This document shows positions 1 to 7,563 of a stretch of DNA of 37,988 bases, piece after piece; within the stretch, counting starts at the first letter, position 1, and each line of letters begins with the position of its first letter. The DNA lies in NCBI GenBank assembly GCA_027624135.1, contig JAQBXL010000016.1, positions 1 through 37,988 of the forward strand, read 5' to 3'. The stretch is from Chloroflexota bacterium (GTDB lineage: Bacteria > Chloroflexota > Dehalococcoidia > Lucifugimonadales > UBA3495). Under the pieces are notes generated by a model that was given only the letters and a program-made list of their open reading frames with translations, did not search any database and was not told the DNA's origin. The translations under genes and the position numbers were made by a program.

Positions 1-29
1 CCTTCCGCGGAAGGACGGGGGCCTCTTTT
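1..29 (+). terminator. Right half of a probable terminator cut by the window edge
   Basis: The window opens with the palindrome CCTTCCGCGGAAGG, followed by ACGGGGGCCTC and TTTT. This looks like the loop, 3' arm and T-run of a hairpin whose 5' arm lies left of the window. It would end a rightward gene outside the window, and perhaps also the leftward gene that stops at 88. The missing arm cannot be checked here. Confidence 0.35.
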
Positions 30-87
30 GATTAGCGATACAATTTGACCCGCCAATCTGCTGCGTAACACTTGACCCGCCTGCTGG

Positions 88-477
88 CTAAAGCGCCGCC
101 AATCCGACCCTCGCGCAGTCTTCGTCCTGCTGGGCGGTGCCGCCGCTGCCTCCGATGGCGCCGACAATCTCACCGTTCTGAACGATGCAAACCGCGCCCT
201 GAGCGGGGACGATGCGGCCTCCCTGAGTGGCCATGATCGCCTGAATCACCGGAGAGTCGCCGGGGATGGCGCCGCTGTCCCGGCCGAAGCCGACGGCGCC
301 GACCGCCTTGCCCTGAGCTGCAACCGCGCTGATGAATATAGCTCCCTCCATGCGGTTGAAGGCCAGCAAGTGTCCGCCAGCGTCGCAGACCGACACGCTC
401 AGCTTGATATTGATTCGGCCGGCCTCCGCTATCGCCGCCTGGACCATCCTGTTTGCATCGCCTAGTGTGAGTGCCAT
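88..477 (-). CDS. GlcG/HbpS-like (DUF336) heme-binding family protein
   Basis: This 129-residue protein matches the GlcG/HbpS fold family. It has an N-terminal helix (DANRMVQAAIAEA), a core strand with 'SVSVCDAGGHLLAFNRMEGA', and the C-terminal glycine-rich 'GEIVGAIGGSGGTAQQDEDCA'. Members are small cytoplasmic or secreted proteins; some bind heme, others sit in glycolate or diol catabolic operons with unclear roles. No signal peptide is visible, so a cytoplasmic location is inferred. The ATG follows an AGGAGGG ribosome site seen on the minus strand at about 484-490. A consensus-like promoter lies at 514-542. It is divergent from the luciferase-like monooxygenase, suggesting shared control. 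The family call is firm but the substrate is unknown. Confidence 0.8.
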   Translation of the reverse strand: MALTLGDANRMVQAAIAEAGRINIKLSVSVCDAGGHLLAFNRMEGAIFISAVAAQGKAVGAVGFGRDSGAIPGDSPVIQAIMATQGGRIVPAQGAVCIVQNGEIVGAIGGSGGTAQQDEDCARVGLAAL

Positions 478-513
478 GATCGTCCCTCCTATCTGTCGTT
501 AATCGTGGCCCGA

Positions 514-542
514 ATATTACCTTTGGGAACCGTCTAGCACAA
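514..542 (-). promoter_or_regulatory. Sigma70-type promoter for the GlcG/HbpS-like gene
   Basis: Read on the minus strand, TTGTGC (537-542) is followed by a 17-nt spacer and TAATAT (514-519). The predicted start is about 30 nt before the gene's ATG at 477, with a good ribosome site between. It lies back to back with the rightward promoter at 561-589. Confidence 0.55.
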
Positions 543-560
543 CACCGTTTTGATACATAG

Positions 561-589
561 TTGCCACTAGAATTTCCAATGGCTATAAT
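561..589 (+). promoter_or_regulatory. Sigma70-type promoter for the luciferase-like monooxygenase
   Basis: TTGCCA (561-566), a 17-nt spacer and a perfect TATAAT (584-589) give a strong vegetative promoter. Transcription from about 596 would leave a leader of roughly 140 nt before the ATG at 740. The short open frame 561-755 overlaps this promoter and is not regarded as a gene. Nothing else is recognised in 590-728. Confidence 0.6.
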
Positions 590-739
590 TCCCGATGTCC
601 TAGGGGGGAGGATAGATTTACGATTTCGCGAATATCGTGAATACTGCCCTGATCTGCGTCGGAATACGTATGAAAGCCCCGTTAATCGAAGGCCACCCTA
701 CCCTGGTGGTTCGGAGACCGGGAGCGCGAGGAGGAACGA

Positions 740-1939
740 ATGGTTGACCAGCTAAAACGTCCCACAGAACATGCCGAGATCTACTGGTTCTCCGAACAGC
801 CCTACGGGCATGTTGGCGAGGAGGACCTGAAGAAATACGACTCGGGCCGCCTTGGCTTTCCGAACACCTATTTTGATCCGGAAAAGGCGTCGGTCCTCTA
901 CAACCAGTACCACGAGCAATACCAGCTGGCGGACGAAGTGGGCTTCGACGGCATCATGAGCAACGAGCACCACGCGTCGTACTGGTGCATGAAACCGGCG
1001 GTTAACTTGGATGCCGCCGTCATCGCAAAGTTGACCAAGAAAGTCAAGATTGCCATCCTGGGCAATGTCATCTCGGTCAACGACCCCATCCGCATGGCTG
1101 AAGAGATCGCCATGCTTGACTGCTACTCCGGCGGCCGGATCATCTCTGGGTTCGTGCGCGGCACCGCCGTGGAGACTCTGCTATCGGGGAACGACCCGAC
1201 GGAGAACTTCGCCCGGTTCCAAGAGGCCCACGACCTAATCATCAAATGCTGGACCGTTCCTGGCCCCTTCCGCCACGAGGGAAAGTATTTCAACTACCGG
1301 GTGGTCAATCCGTGGGTGAAACCCATGCAAACCCCCCGCCCAGACATCTGGTTCCCCGGCACCGGCAGCCCCGAAAGCGTGGTCTGGGCCGCCACTCACG
1401 GCCACCCGTACATGAACCTCGGCGCACTGGTAGACACTACTGAGTGGCTGAAACAGATCTACATCGACACCGCCAAAGACGTCGGCTTCAAGGCAGGGCC
1501 GGAACATTTCGGTTACCTCCTCCGATGCGTTGTCGCGGACACTGATGAGAAGGCTATCGAGATTGGCCGCGAGTTCATGTGGACCGCGGACCACCGTCAG
1601 AAAGGCCCACGGGAGCACAACGACCCGCCCGGTTACCAGTCCCGTACGGCAGTGGACGTCAAACGCGCACGGCCGGCTCTCGGGACCGGCACCTCAGAGT
1701 TCGGAAATCCCACGACCTATGAAGAACTACAGGCCGTCAACAACATCATCGTGGGCAGCCCCGAGACAGTCATTAGGAAATTCACAGAGATCATCGAGCG
1801 CCTGAGTCCTGGATACATCCACATCTACGGCAACGAGGGCGCGATGAAACACGAAGACACGATGCGCTCCATCGAGCTGTTGGGCAAAGAAGTCATTCCT
1901 GCCCTTCACCAGGTCAAGCTCCGGCCTTACGACGACTAG
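740..1939 (+). CDS. Luciferase-like (LLM class) flavin-dependent oxidoreductase
   Basis: This 399-residue protein has the bacterial-luciferase TIM-barrel pattern. Visible parts are an N-terminal strand (EIYWFSEQPYGH), the 'GFDGIMSNEHH' segment, 'GNVISVNDPIRMAEEIAMLD', the 'SGGRIISGFVRG' phosphate-binding-type segment, and the late 'NNIIVGSPETVIRKF' seen in LLM monooxygenases. Such enzymes use reduced FMN or F420 to oxygenate or reduce organic substrates. The partner flavin reductase is not in the window. The start is set by AGGAGG at 729-734, five bases before the ATG. It is monocistronic, ending in the hairpin at 1970-2000. The neighbouring acyl-CoA dehydrogenases and ETF suggest breakdown of recalcitrant organic compounds, but the substrate cannot be read from sequence. 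Confidence 0.88.
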   Translation: MVDQLKRPTEHAEIYWFSEQPYGHVGEEDLKKYDSGRLGFPNTYFDPEKASVLYNQYHEQYQLADEVGFDGIMSNEHHASYWCMKPAVNLDAAVIAKLTKKVKIAILGNVISVNDPIRMAEEIAMLDCYSGGRIISGFVRGTAVETLLSGNDPTENFARFQEAHDLIIKCWTVPGPFRHEGKYFNYRVVNPWVKPMQTPRPDIWFPGTGSPESVVWAATHGHPYMNLGALVDTTEWLKQIYIDTAKDVGFKAGPEHFGYLLRCVVADTDEKAIEIGREFMWTADHRQKGPREHNDPPGYQSRTAVDVKRARPALGTGTSEFGNPTTYEELQAVNNIIVGSPETVIRKFTEIIERLSPGYIHIYGNEGAMKHEDTMRSIELLGKEVIPALHQVKLRPYDD

Positions 1940-1969
1940 CCGGCGAAGCCGAATCAGAGGCACTAAGAA

Positions 1970-2000
1970 GGCTCCTTTCATCAGGAAGGGGCCCTTTCTT
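1970..2000 (+). terminator. Terminator after the luciferase-like gene
   Basis: GGCTCCTT (1970-1977) pairs with AAGGGGCC (1986-1993), including one G-T pair. An 8-nt loop separates the arms and CTTTCTT follows. It lies 30 nt after the stop codon at 1939. The tail is T-rich rather than a pure T-run, so efficiency is uncertain. Confidence 0.6.
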
Positions 2001-2022
2001 ATGGGATGCGCCTGACGCGGGA

Positions 2023-2073
2023 AGGGGCGGGGTACAAGAGCCTGTCTCAAAAAGGCATTGAAAACCCGCCCCT
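2023..2073. repeat. GC-rich inverted repeat, related to the element at 15983
   Basis: AGGGGCGGG (2023-2031) is complementary to CCCGCCCCT (2065-2073), with a 33-nt gap. The right arm with its flank (AAACCCGCCCCTACGTC, 2062-2078) is the exact 17-nt reverse complement of 15983-15999. It sits between two convergent genes. It may be an interspersed repeat or a second transcription-stop structure. Confidence 0.6.
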
Positions 2074-2108
2074 ACGTCTATTCCGCTATGTTTCCGGAGG
2101 AGAGTACC

Positions 2109-2711
2109 TTAGCTCAGGGCGGTGATCGTCTCGTCGGTGTTCCGGACTCGTACCAACAACGGCAGCACATGGTTGATAGTCATCTCGTGGACGTCCACCT
2201 CGCCGGCGGTGCAGCAATCGCTGACAACGACGCACTGAATGTCGCGATTCTTGGCGTCGCGGGCCGTGCCTTCCACACTACGCTGGGTGGATATACCGCC
2301 GACCAAGATTGTCTCAGTGCCCAGGTGGCGGAGGACCTGGTCCAGGTTGGTGCCGTAGAAGGCGCTGAACCGGGGTTTCACCAGCAGGAAGTCCTCGGGC
2401 TGCATGGCGAGGTCGTCGATGACATCCACCGCTGAAGAGCCTGGCAGCATGGGATTTCCGGGACCTCCGCCGATGTCGGACACCGTCTTTGGAGCGTCGG
2501 CATTGTCTGCTCGGCGGTGGGTCGTGATGTAGATCAGAGGTGTCCCAACCTTTCGGCAGTGGGCAATCATCTTCTGGAAGCTGGCCACGATGTCCTTCCG
2601 GTTATCGGGCAGTGTATACGCGGGACCGGGACCGCCTTTGGCGATTGCGTTCACCATGTCAATGATTATGAAAGCGGTCTTTTTGGGGTCCAGGTTTATG
2701 GCGTCAGGCAT
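2109..2711 (-). CDS. Isochorismatase-family cysteine-hydrolase homologue with Cys-to-Ser change
   Basis: This 200-residue protein has the isochorismatase-like fold: strand 1 'TAFIIIDMVNAI' with Asp18, 'LIYITTHRR', 'FLLVKPRFSAFYGT' with Lys112, and 'TILVGGISTQRSVEGTARDA' before the last helices. The family's usual triad is Asp-Lys-Cys, with Cys in the segment that normally reads like GVxTxxCVExTARDA. Here that position is Ser145 (codon AGT). Classical amidohydrolases such as nicotinamidase or N-carbamoylsarcosine amidase need the Cys, whereas true isochorismatases work without it. The substrate is therefore open: a vinyl-ether hydrolase, an ester-type reaction or loss of activity are all possible. 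A GGAGA ribosome site precedes the ATG. It lies 42 nt after the YHS gene, probably co-transcribed. Confidence 0.85.
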   Translation of the reverse strand: MPDAINLDPKKTAFIIIDMVNAIAKGGPGPAYTLPDNRKDIVASFQKMIAHCRKVGTPLIYITTHRRADNADAPKTVSDIGGGPGNPMLPGSSAVDVIDDLAMQPEDFLLVKPRFSAFYGTNLDQVLRHLGTETILVGGISTQRSVEGTARDAKNRDIQCVVVSDCCTAGEVDVHEMTINHVLPLLVRVRNTDETITALS

Positions 2712-2753
2712 AGTCAGTCTCCATTGCAGAGTGGGCGAAGCTTTTGATGTGGG

Positions 2754-2951
2754 TTAGCTTAGGTAGGTCTCGGGGCTGGCCAGGAACTTGGTCCGGCAAG
2801 CCAAGCCGCAGAAGTACAACCACAGGCCGTCGTGGAAGATGCGTGTGCCCTGTTCAGGATCGACTTCCGAAGCTCCATGAGATGTCACGGAAGTTTGAGA
2901 TCGCGCTTGTTCCTCGTCAATCTCTTTGCCGCATACGAAGTCTTTCGCCAT
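2754..2951 (-). CDS. Small YHS-type metal-binding protein
   Basis: This 65-residue protein begins MAKDFVCGKEID and ends with 'GLWLYFCGLACRTKFLASPETYLS'. That is the YHS/TRASH-like pattern, an early Cys (Cys7) followed by FCxxxC (Cys48, Cys52) and F-x(3)-P-x-x-Y. YHS modules bind metal and occur alone or within monooxygenases, copper ATPases and toluene-type oxygenase subunits. Here it is free-standing. GGAGAG stands just before the ATG. Its position between an acyl-CoA dehydrogenase and an isochorismatase-family gene suggests an accessory role in the catabolic set, but this is inference. Confidence 0.75.
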   Translation of the reverse strand: MAKDFVCGKEIDEEQARSQTSVTSHGASEVDPEQGTRIFHDGLWLYFCGLACRTKFLASPETYLS

Positions 2952-3054
2952 TGGTCACTCTCCATCGATCAGCCGCTTATCTAGTCGGCGGCTCCCGTTG
3001 TTTGAATCGGTTGTTGGTTTTGCTGCGCCCGTTTCATTCTAGGCTCCGACAGGT

Positions 3055-4230
3055 CTAGGCTCCCACAGGCAGCGGCATTCCCAGCCGTACCTTCCCTGGA
3101 ACATCCAAGAGCGCCGACGCTATCTTGGCCCGGTGTTCGTAGGTCGTCCCCAGACGCATGGTCCAAGAAGTGACCCGGCGGAACCACAGATGCAAGTCGA
3201 ATTCCATCATGAATCCGATGCCGCCATGGATCACCTGGGAATGACGAACCACGACCTCACACTTCTCGTTGCAGAATGCCTTGGCCTGGGACACTTCAAC
3301 TGACGAAGGAAGGCCCTGGTCCATATTCCAAAGGGCCTCGAAGGCCAGCATTTGGCCACCGTCAACGTTGATAATCATGTCGGCCAGCATATGCTGAACA
3401 GATTGGAAGGACCCGATGGGCCGCCCGAATGCCACCCGGTTCTTGGCATATTCGATGGCCATCTCGGCGTCTTTTCGGGCTGCACCGACCATCTGGCAGC
3501 AAAGCAGCGCGGTGGCCCGGTCCAGCATCCTCTGGACGATGGGCCAACCTTGGTCCACTTCGCCGACCAATGCTGTTCGCTCGACGCGCGCGTTCTGTAG
3601 GTCCATCCGGCTCTGCTTGTCCTTGGCCAAGGTGATCAGCGACGTTTGAGTCACGCCGTTGCCGTTGGGGTCAACCAAGAATAGGGAGATTCCCTCGTTG
3701 GCGTCTGAAGCAGGGGATGTGCGGCACGCTACCAAGCACCGCTGGGAGACGACCAAGTTGTCGACGAACATCTTGGTGCCGTTCAATATCCAGCCGTCGC
3801 CATCGGCGGTGGCCTGCATCTGCATGGCCTCGGGAATCAGGCGAGGATCCCGTTCGTGAACAGCCCAGGTGAGGATCATGCCGCCGTCGGACACTGAAGG
3901 CAGTATCTCTTTCTTCTGCTGATCGGTGCCGTCATTGGCGATGGTGAGGGCCGCAACCGAGGTGCTGTGCAGGGGAACCGGCGCCAGCACTCTTCCAGCC
4001 TCCTCAAGCACGAGGCCCAAGTAGGTCAGAGGAAGTCCTTGACCGCCATATTCTTCTGGGAGCGCCAGGCCCAGCCACCCAAGGTCTGCCATCTGTTTCC
4101 AGAGGGCCGGCGGGTAGCCGATACCGTCAATCTCCATCTCGCGGACCATGGCCGTGGATATCTCTGCTTCCAGAAACTCCCTGGCCACATTCTTTAGCAT
4201 CTGTTCTTCTTCAGAGGGCAATATATCCAT
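3055..4230 (-). CDS. Acyl-CoA dehydrogenase family protein (subunit A of an adjacent pair)
   Basis: This 391-residue protein has the full acyl-CoA dehydrogenase layout: N-terminal helical domain with 'LGWLGLALPEEYGGQG' (about 50-65), middle beta domain with 'GWILNGTKMFVDN' (146-158), and C-terminal helices with 'RVAFGRPIGSFQSVQHMLADM' and 'VIHGGIGFMMEFDLHLWFRR'. These FAD enzymes make an alpha,beta double bond in acyl-CoA and pass electrons to ETF, which is encoded upstream. The usual C-terminal catalytic Glu of 'YEGT' is Leu in 'RLGTTYEHR' (about residue 360). Asp237 in 'MLDR' fills the alternative base position used by isovaleryl- and long-chain enzymes. The start ATG follows AAGGAT. Resemblance to the FadE28/29-type steroid side-chain enzymes suggests a heteromer with its neighbour. 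Confidence 0.88.
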   Translation of the reverse strand: MDILPSEEEQMLKNVAREFLEAEISTAMVREMEIDGIGYPPALWKQMADLGWLGLALPEEYGGQGLPLTYLGLVLEEAGRVLAPVPLHSTSVAALTIANDGTDQQKKEILPSVSDGGMILTWAVHERDPRLIPEAMQMQATADGDGWILNGTKMFVDNLVVSQRCLVACRTSPASDANEGISLFLVDPNGNGVTQTSLITLAKDKQSRMDLQNARVERTALVGEVDQGWPIVQRMLDRATALLCCQMVGAARKDAEMAIEYAKNRVAFGRPIGSFQSVQHMLADMIINVDGGQMLAFEALWNMDQGLPSSVEVSQAKAFCNEKCEVVVRHSQVIHGGIGFMMEFDLHLWFRRVTSWTMRLGTTYEHRAKIASALLDVPGKVRLGMPLPVGA

Positions 4231-4340
4231 GGTTATCCTTGTCTTATCGTGTGCCTATATGTAATCGATGTCGCACTGAAATGTTTGCTCGGTAATGTCT
4301 GCACGGTTCCGCGCGCAGCGCACTAACCGCGGCTGTGCCG

Positions 4341-5543
4341 CTAGCCTCGGGGTAGGCCTAGGCCGCGGCGGGCCATCTGGTCGCGCATGATCTGGACGCT
4401 GCCGTGGTTGATACCCGATTGGAACGAACCCATTAGGTTGTGAGCGAATAGACCGTCTTCGATGGCCTCTTCGGAACTGCTCAACAACTGGGCGTAGGGT
4501 CCAAGTATCTGGGAGATGGCCTCCGTGGTGTGCACACCGTGCTCCGGCGCCCAGACCTTTTCGGCCGAGCCTTCATACGTAAAGGTGTCGCCCCGGTTCA
4601 CCAGAGACATACTCCTCATGGTCATCAGGCGGCAGACCTGAGCCTCGGTCCAGAGTTCGGCCAGCTTGTCGCGCACTGCCGGGTCTTCGGCGGGAGAGTA
4701 TCCGCCAAAGTCGTTTTCCTTGACCCAGTTGACGATGTCCTCGTCGCGGCGGACCGAGATCAGATACCGGCTGGCGCCGACTCGGTCTAAGTTCAATCCC
4801 ATGGCGCCCACGTACCAGCCTTGGTTCTCCTCGCCTAGCAAACACGACGCCGGGATGCGCACATTCTCAAAGAAGGTCTCGTTTGTGCGGGCCATGCCGT
4901 AGGTCGTGCCTAGCGGAGCGGGCGGGTCACTCTGGATGGTCCACAGTGGCCGCACGGTGATTCCCGGGGTGTCCATGGGGATCAGGAAGATGGAGATGCC
5001 CCGATGCCTCGGCGCGTCGGGATCGGTGCGGCACATCATGTAGATATGAGATGAGTAATGGGCAGCGGACGTGTACATCTTCTGTCCGTTGATCACGTAC
5101 TCGTCTCCGTCCCGCACGGCCCGGGTTTGCAATCCTGCCAAGTCGGCGCCCGCCTGGGGCTCGGTGAATCCCAGAGCAAAGATGATCTCCCCGCGGATCA
5201 TTCCGGGGATGAAGTACTCTTTCTGCTCTTCAGTCCCGGCGGCGAGGATGGCTGGCGCTCCGCTTCCTGCTCCGCCGATGCCGATGCCCAGCCTCATGAA
5301 TTCTTCTTCCACTATGTATTGGTCCATCCGGCTGCCGCTCTGGCCGCCGTACTCTTTGGGCCAACTTATGCCGATCCAGCCTTTATCGGCGACCTTCTTC
5401 ACCAGGTCGCGATATTCCGGGCCACGGCCTCCTTCTTCGCCGCTATCCATCTCGTCAAGGAGACCCTGACTGACGTTACCGGCGATGAATGCCACTACAT
5501 CCCGGCGAAGGTTCTCTTGATCTTGAGTGTAACCAAAATCCAT
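4341..5543 (-). CDS. Acyl-CoA dehydrogenase family protein (subunit B of an adjacent pair)
   Basis: This 400-residue enzyme reads from the ATG at 5543, preceded by GGAGAG; the open frame runs 31 codons further upstream, but that part has no homology features. Landmarks are 'GWIGISWPKEYGGQ' (56-68), the FAD/substrate motif 'GFTEPQAGADLAGLQTRA' (125-142), 'YVINGQKMYTSAAH' (149-162), the Trp-containing 'GWYVGAMGLNLDRVGASR' and the C-terminus 'MARRGLGLPRG'. The usual catalytic Glu of the C-terminal 'YEGT' is His380 in 'INHGS'. Asp253 in 'NLDR' stands at the alternative base site. A TTGACA promoter lies upstream at 5618-5646. With the downstream paralogue (110-bp gap) it probably forms an alpha/beta dehydrogenase feeding the fused ETF. 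Confidence 0.88.
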   Translation of the reverse strand: MDFGYTQDQENLRRDVVAFIAGNVSQGLLDEMDSGEEGGRGPEYRDLVKKVADKGWIGISWPKEYGGQSGSRMDQYIVEEEFMRLGIGIGGAGSGAPAILAAGTEEQKEYFIPGMIRGEIIFALGFTEPQAGADLAGLQTRAVRDGDEYVINGQKMYTSAAHYSSHIYMMCRTDPDAPRHRGISIFLIPMDTPGITVRPLWTIQSDPPAPLGTTYGMARTNETFFENVRIPASCLLGEENQGWYVGAMGLNLDRVGASRYLISVRRDEDIVNWVKENDFGGYSPAEDPAVRDKLAELWTEAQVCRLMTMRSMSLVNRGDTFTYEGSAEKVWAPEHGVHTTEAISQILGPYAQLLSSSEEAIEDGLFAHNLMGSFQSGINHGSVQIMRDQMARRGLGLPRG

Positions 5544-5617
5544 TTTGTGACTCTCCAATCCTGGGTGAAAACTAGGCCGACCAGCTCCGGAACAGCCCCT
5601 TGGATTCACGCTCTGAC

Positions 5618-5646
5618 ATTCTCCTGTGCGGTGCATTTGCTGTCAA
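5618..5646 (-). promoter_or_regulatory. Possible internal promoter for the acyl-CoA dehydrogenase pair
   Basis: On the minus strand TTGACA (5641-5646) is followed by a 17-nt spacer and GAGAAT (5618-5623). It falls in the 116-bp gap between the ETF gene and the first dehydrogenase. It could give the dehydrogenases their own transcription as well as read-through from the ETF gene. The -10 box is weak. Confidence 0.4.
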
Positions 5647-5659
5647 GTTAAGGCAATCG

Positions 5660-7504
5660 TCAAGCTTGGCTTAGCTCCAGCAGAATCGGCCTAAGTTCTT
5701 CGATCAATGGCGGCAAGAATTCCTCCCAGGTTCCGACGATCCCGAAGTCGGAAGAACGGAACATGACTGCCCTTCGGTTCTGGTTCACTGAGATTATCAC
5801 TCCCGACCGCTGCAGTCCCACTGTGTGGTTGAACGCGCCCCTGATGCCCACCGCCAGATAGACCGTGGGGGCGATGGTGCGGCCGCTGATGCCAACCTGG
5901 ACCTGTTGTGGGAGCCAGCCCTCGTGGACCACGTCTCGAGTGGTGGCGACGACTGCCCCGATGGAGCGAGCCATCTCCTGAATCTTGGCCAGGTTCTCTA
6001 CTCCTGCGATGCCCATACCGACGCCCAGTACAACCGGGGCGTTGGCCAAGGCAATCCCTTCCTGGTCCTCTTGGAACACCTCGTTGAGCAGCCGGACATC
6101 TGGACCGTCAAAGGCGGCTGCGGGCAACTGCTCTACCTTGGCTGTGGCAGCCGGTTCCGGAGCGGCGGCGGTGAGCAATCCGGGCCTCAGGGTCACCAGG
6201 TTCGGCAGGGTCTTGGATAGGATCGGCGCGATCACGTTGCCGCCAAGGGCCGGTTTCAGTTGCACCAGCCGCCCTTCAGAGTCGATCTCCAGGTCGATGG
6301 CGTCGCCGGTTAGACCCAATTCCAATCTCGCCGCCAGCCGGGAAGCCAGGTCGCGGCCGTCGGCGGTGGAGGCGAATAACACGGCGTAAGGAGTTTCTTG
6401 CCGGACAGCCTCAGCGAGCGCCTGGCCGACCGCCCGGCCACAGACCGGCCCGATCTCAGAGTTGTCCAACACCAGCGCCCGGTCGGCGCCCTGAGCTGCC
6501 AGCTCTGCCACTACATCTTCCCGCTGGGGCGCTATAAGCACTGCTACGACCTCGCTCTTGGTGAACTGGGTTAGCTCACGGGCTTTGCCCAGCATCTCTA
6601 GAGTTACGTGGGCCAGGCCTTGGCTGGTGGTCTCAGCAACCACCCAGATGCTCTTGTCTTTGCCGTCGGGGTATCTGGGCAATGCCTCGGCGCTGGTTTC
6701 GCCTGATTGGGACGCCAGTTCGGCCAGGCGTTGCCGAAGGGACTCGGCCACCTGTTTGGCGGCGTCCTCGGGCGTGGCGTCTTCCAGCAGGACTCCGAGC
6801 CGGTTGGGCTCCACCAGGCGTATCTCATCGACCCAGGTTGGCGAGCCCGCCGATCCGAACTGGGACAGATCAGTGGACAAGTCGGCGCAGGTCACTTGCT
6901 CAGCGGTGATCGTCTGGGCCCGGTCCATCTGCTCCTTGTCGGGGTACAGTTCCGGGGCCACTCCCTCGGTGACGCAGATGACAGCGGGCAGGTCGCACTC
7001 CAAGGTCTGAAATCCCTCGTCGGTCATGCGCTCAGCAATCACGGCCTTGCCGTCATCACGGAGGTCCAGTTTTCGCACGTTACTGATGTGAGGCAGACCC
7101 ATGAGTTCCGCGATCTCCGGACCGACCTGACCGGTTTCGCCGTCGGTGCTGTTGCGGCCGCAGATGATCAGGTCTGGCTTCTCCCTCTGGAGCGCAAGGG
7201 ACAGCGCCCGGGAGGTGGCCAGCGTGTCCGACCCGGCGAGGGCACGGTCAGTGACCAGAACCGCCCTGTCGGCGCCCAAAGCAATGCAATTGGTCAACCC
7301 CTCGTTCGCTCCAGGCGGGCCCATGGAGATGACCACTACTTCATCTTCCGGAGACTTTTTCAGCTCGACGGCTCGGACGAGTCCCAACAGATCAAACGGG
7401 TTGACCTCAGATGGAACGCCGTCGCGGATGATGGTTTTGGTTTCGTAGTCGAATTTGATACGCGAGATGATCGGCACGTATTTCATGCATACTGCGGTTT
7501 TCAT
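5660..7504 (-). CDS. Electron transfer flavoprotein, single-chain EtfB-EtfA fusion
   Basis: One 614-residue frame carries both ETF subunits. Residues 1-264 match the beta subunit: 'MKTAVCMKYVPI', 'EVNPFDLLGLVRAVELK', and 'DLIICGRNSTDGETGQVGPEIAELMGLP' of the AMP-site region. A linker of about 20 residues follows (265-284). Residues 285-614 match the alpha subunit: 'KSIWVVAETTSQGLAHVTLEMLGKA' style start, 'PILSKTLPNLVTLRPG' (427-442) and the FAD domain with 'VGISGRTIAPTVYLAVGIRGAFNH' type residues 537-560 and 'SSDFGIVGTWEEFLP' (584-598). ETF accepts electrons from acyl-CoA dehydrogenases and hands them to a membrane quinone reductase, which is absent from the window. No frame break, stop or internal ribosome site separates the halves. 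Most bacteria have two separate genes. Confidence 0.9.
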   Translation of the reverse strand: MKTAVCMKYVPIISRIKFDYETKTIIRDGVPSEVNPFDLLGLVRAVELKKSPEDEVVVISMGPPGANEGLTNCIALGADRAVLVTDRALAGSDTLATSRALSLALQREKPDLIICGRNSTDGETGQVGPEIAELMGLPHISNVRKLDLRDDGKAVIAERMTDEGFQTLECDLPAVICVTEGVAPELYPDKEQMDRAQTITAEQVTCADLSTDLSQFGSAGSPTWVDEIRLVEPNRLGVLLEDATPEDAAKQVAESLRQRLAELASQSGETSAEALPRYPDGKDKSIWVVAETTSQGLAHVTLEMLGKARELTQFTKSEVVAVLIAPQREDVVAELAAQGADRALVLDNSEIGPVCGRAVGQALAEAVRQETPYAVLFASTADGRDLASRLAARLELGLTGDAIDLEIDSEGRLVQLKPALGGNVIAPILSKTLPNLVTLRPGLLTAAAPEPAATAKVEQLPAAAFDGPDVRLLNEVFQEDQEGIALANAPVVLGVGMGIAGVENLAKIQEMARSIGAVVATTRDVVHEGWLPQQVQVGISGRTIAPTVYLAVGIRGAFNHTVGLQRSGVIISVNQNRRAVMFRSSDFGIVGTWEEFLPPLIEELRPILLELSQA

Positions 7505-7563
7505 GGGTTAACTGCGCCTCAATATTGGATTGGCCGACGGGTACTTCGTTATTTATTCGGGAT

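Noticed and set aside
561-755. 64-codon frame upstream of and overlapping the luciferase-like gene
   Set aside because: It begins inside the -35 box of a strong promoter, has no ribosome site or recognisable domain, and overlaps the well-supported ATG at 740.
2058-2435. 125-codon plus-strand frame opposite the isochorismatase-family gene
   Set aside because: The minus frame has a clear fold signature; the plus frame has none and begins in the inverted repeat.
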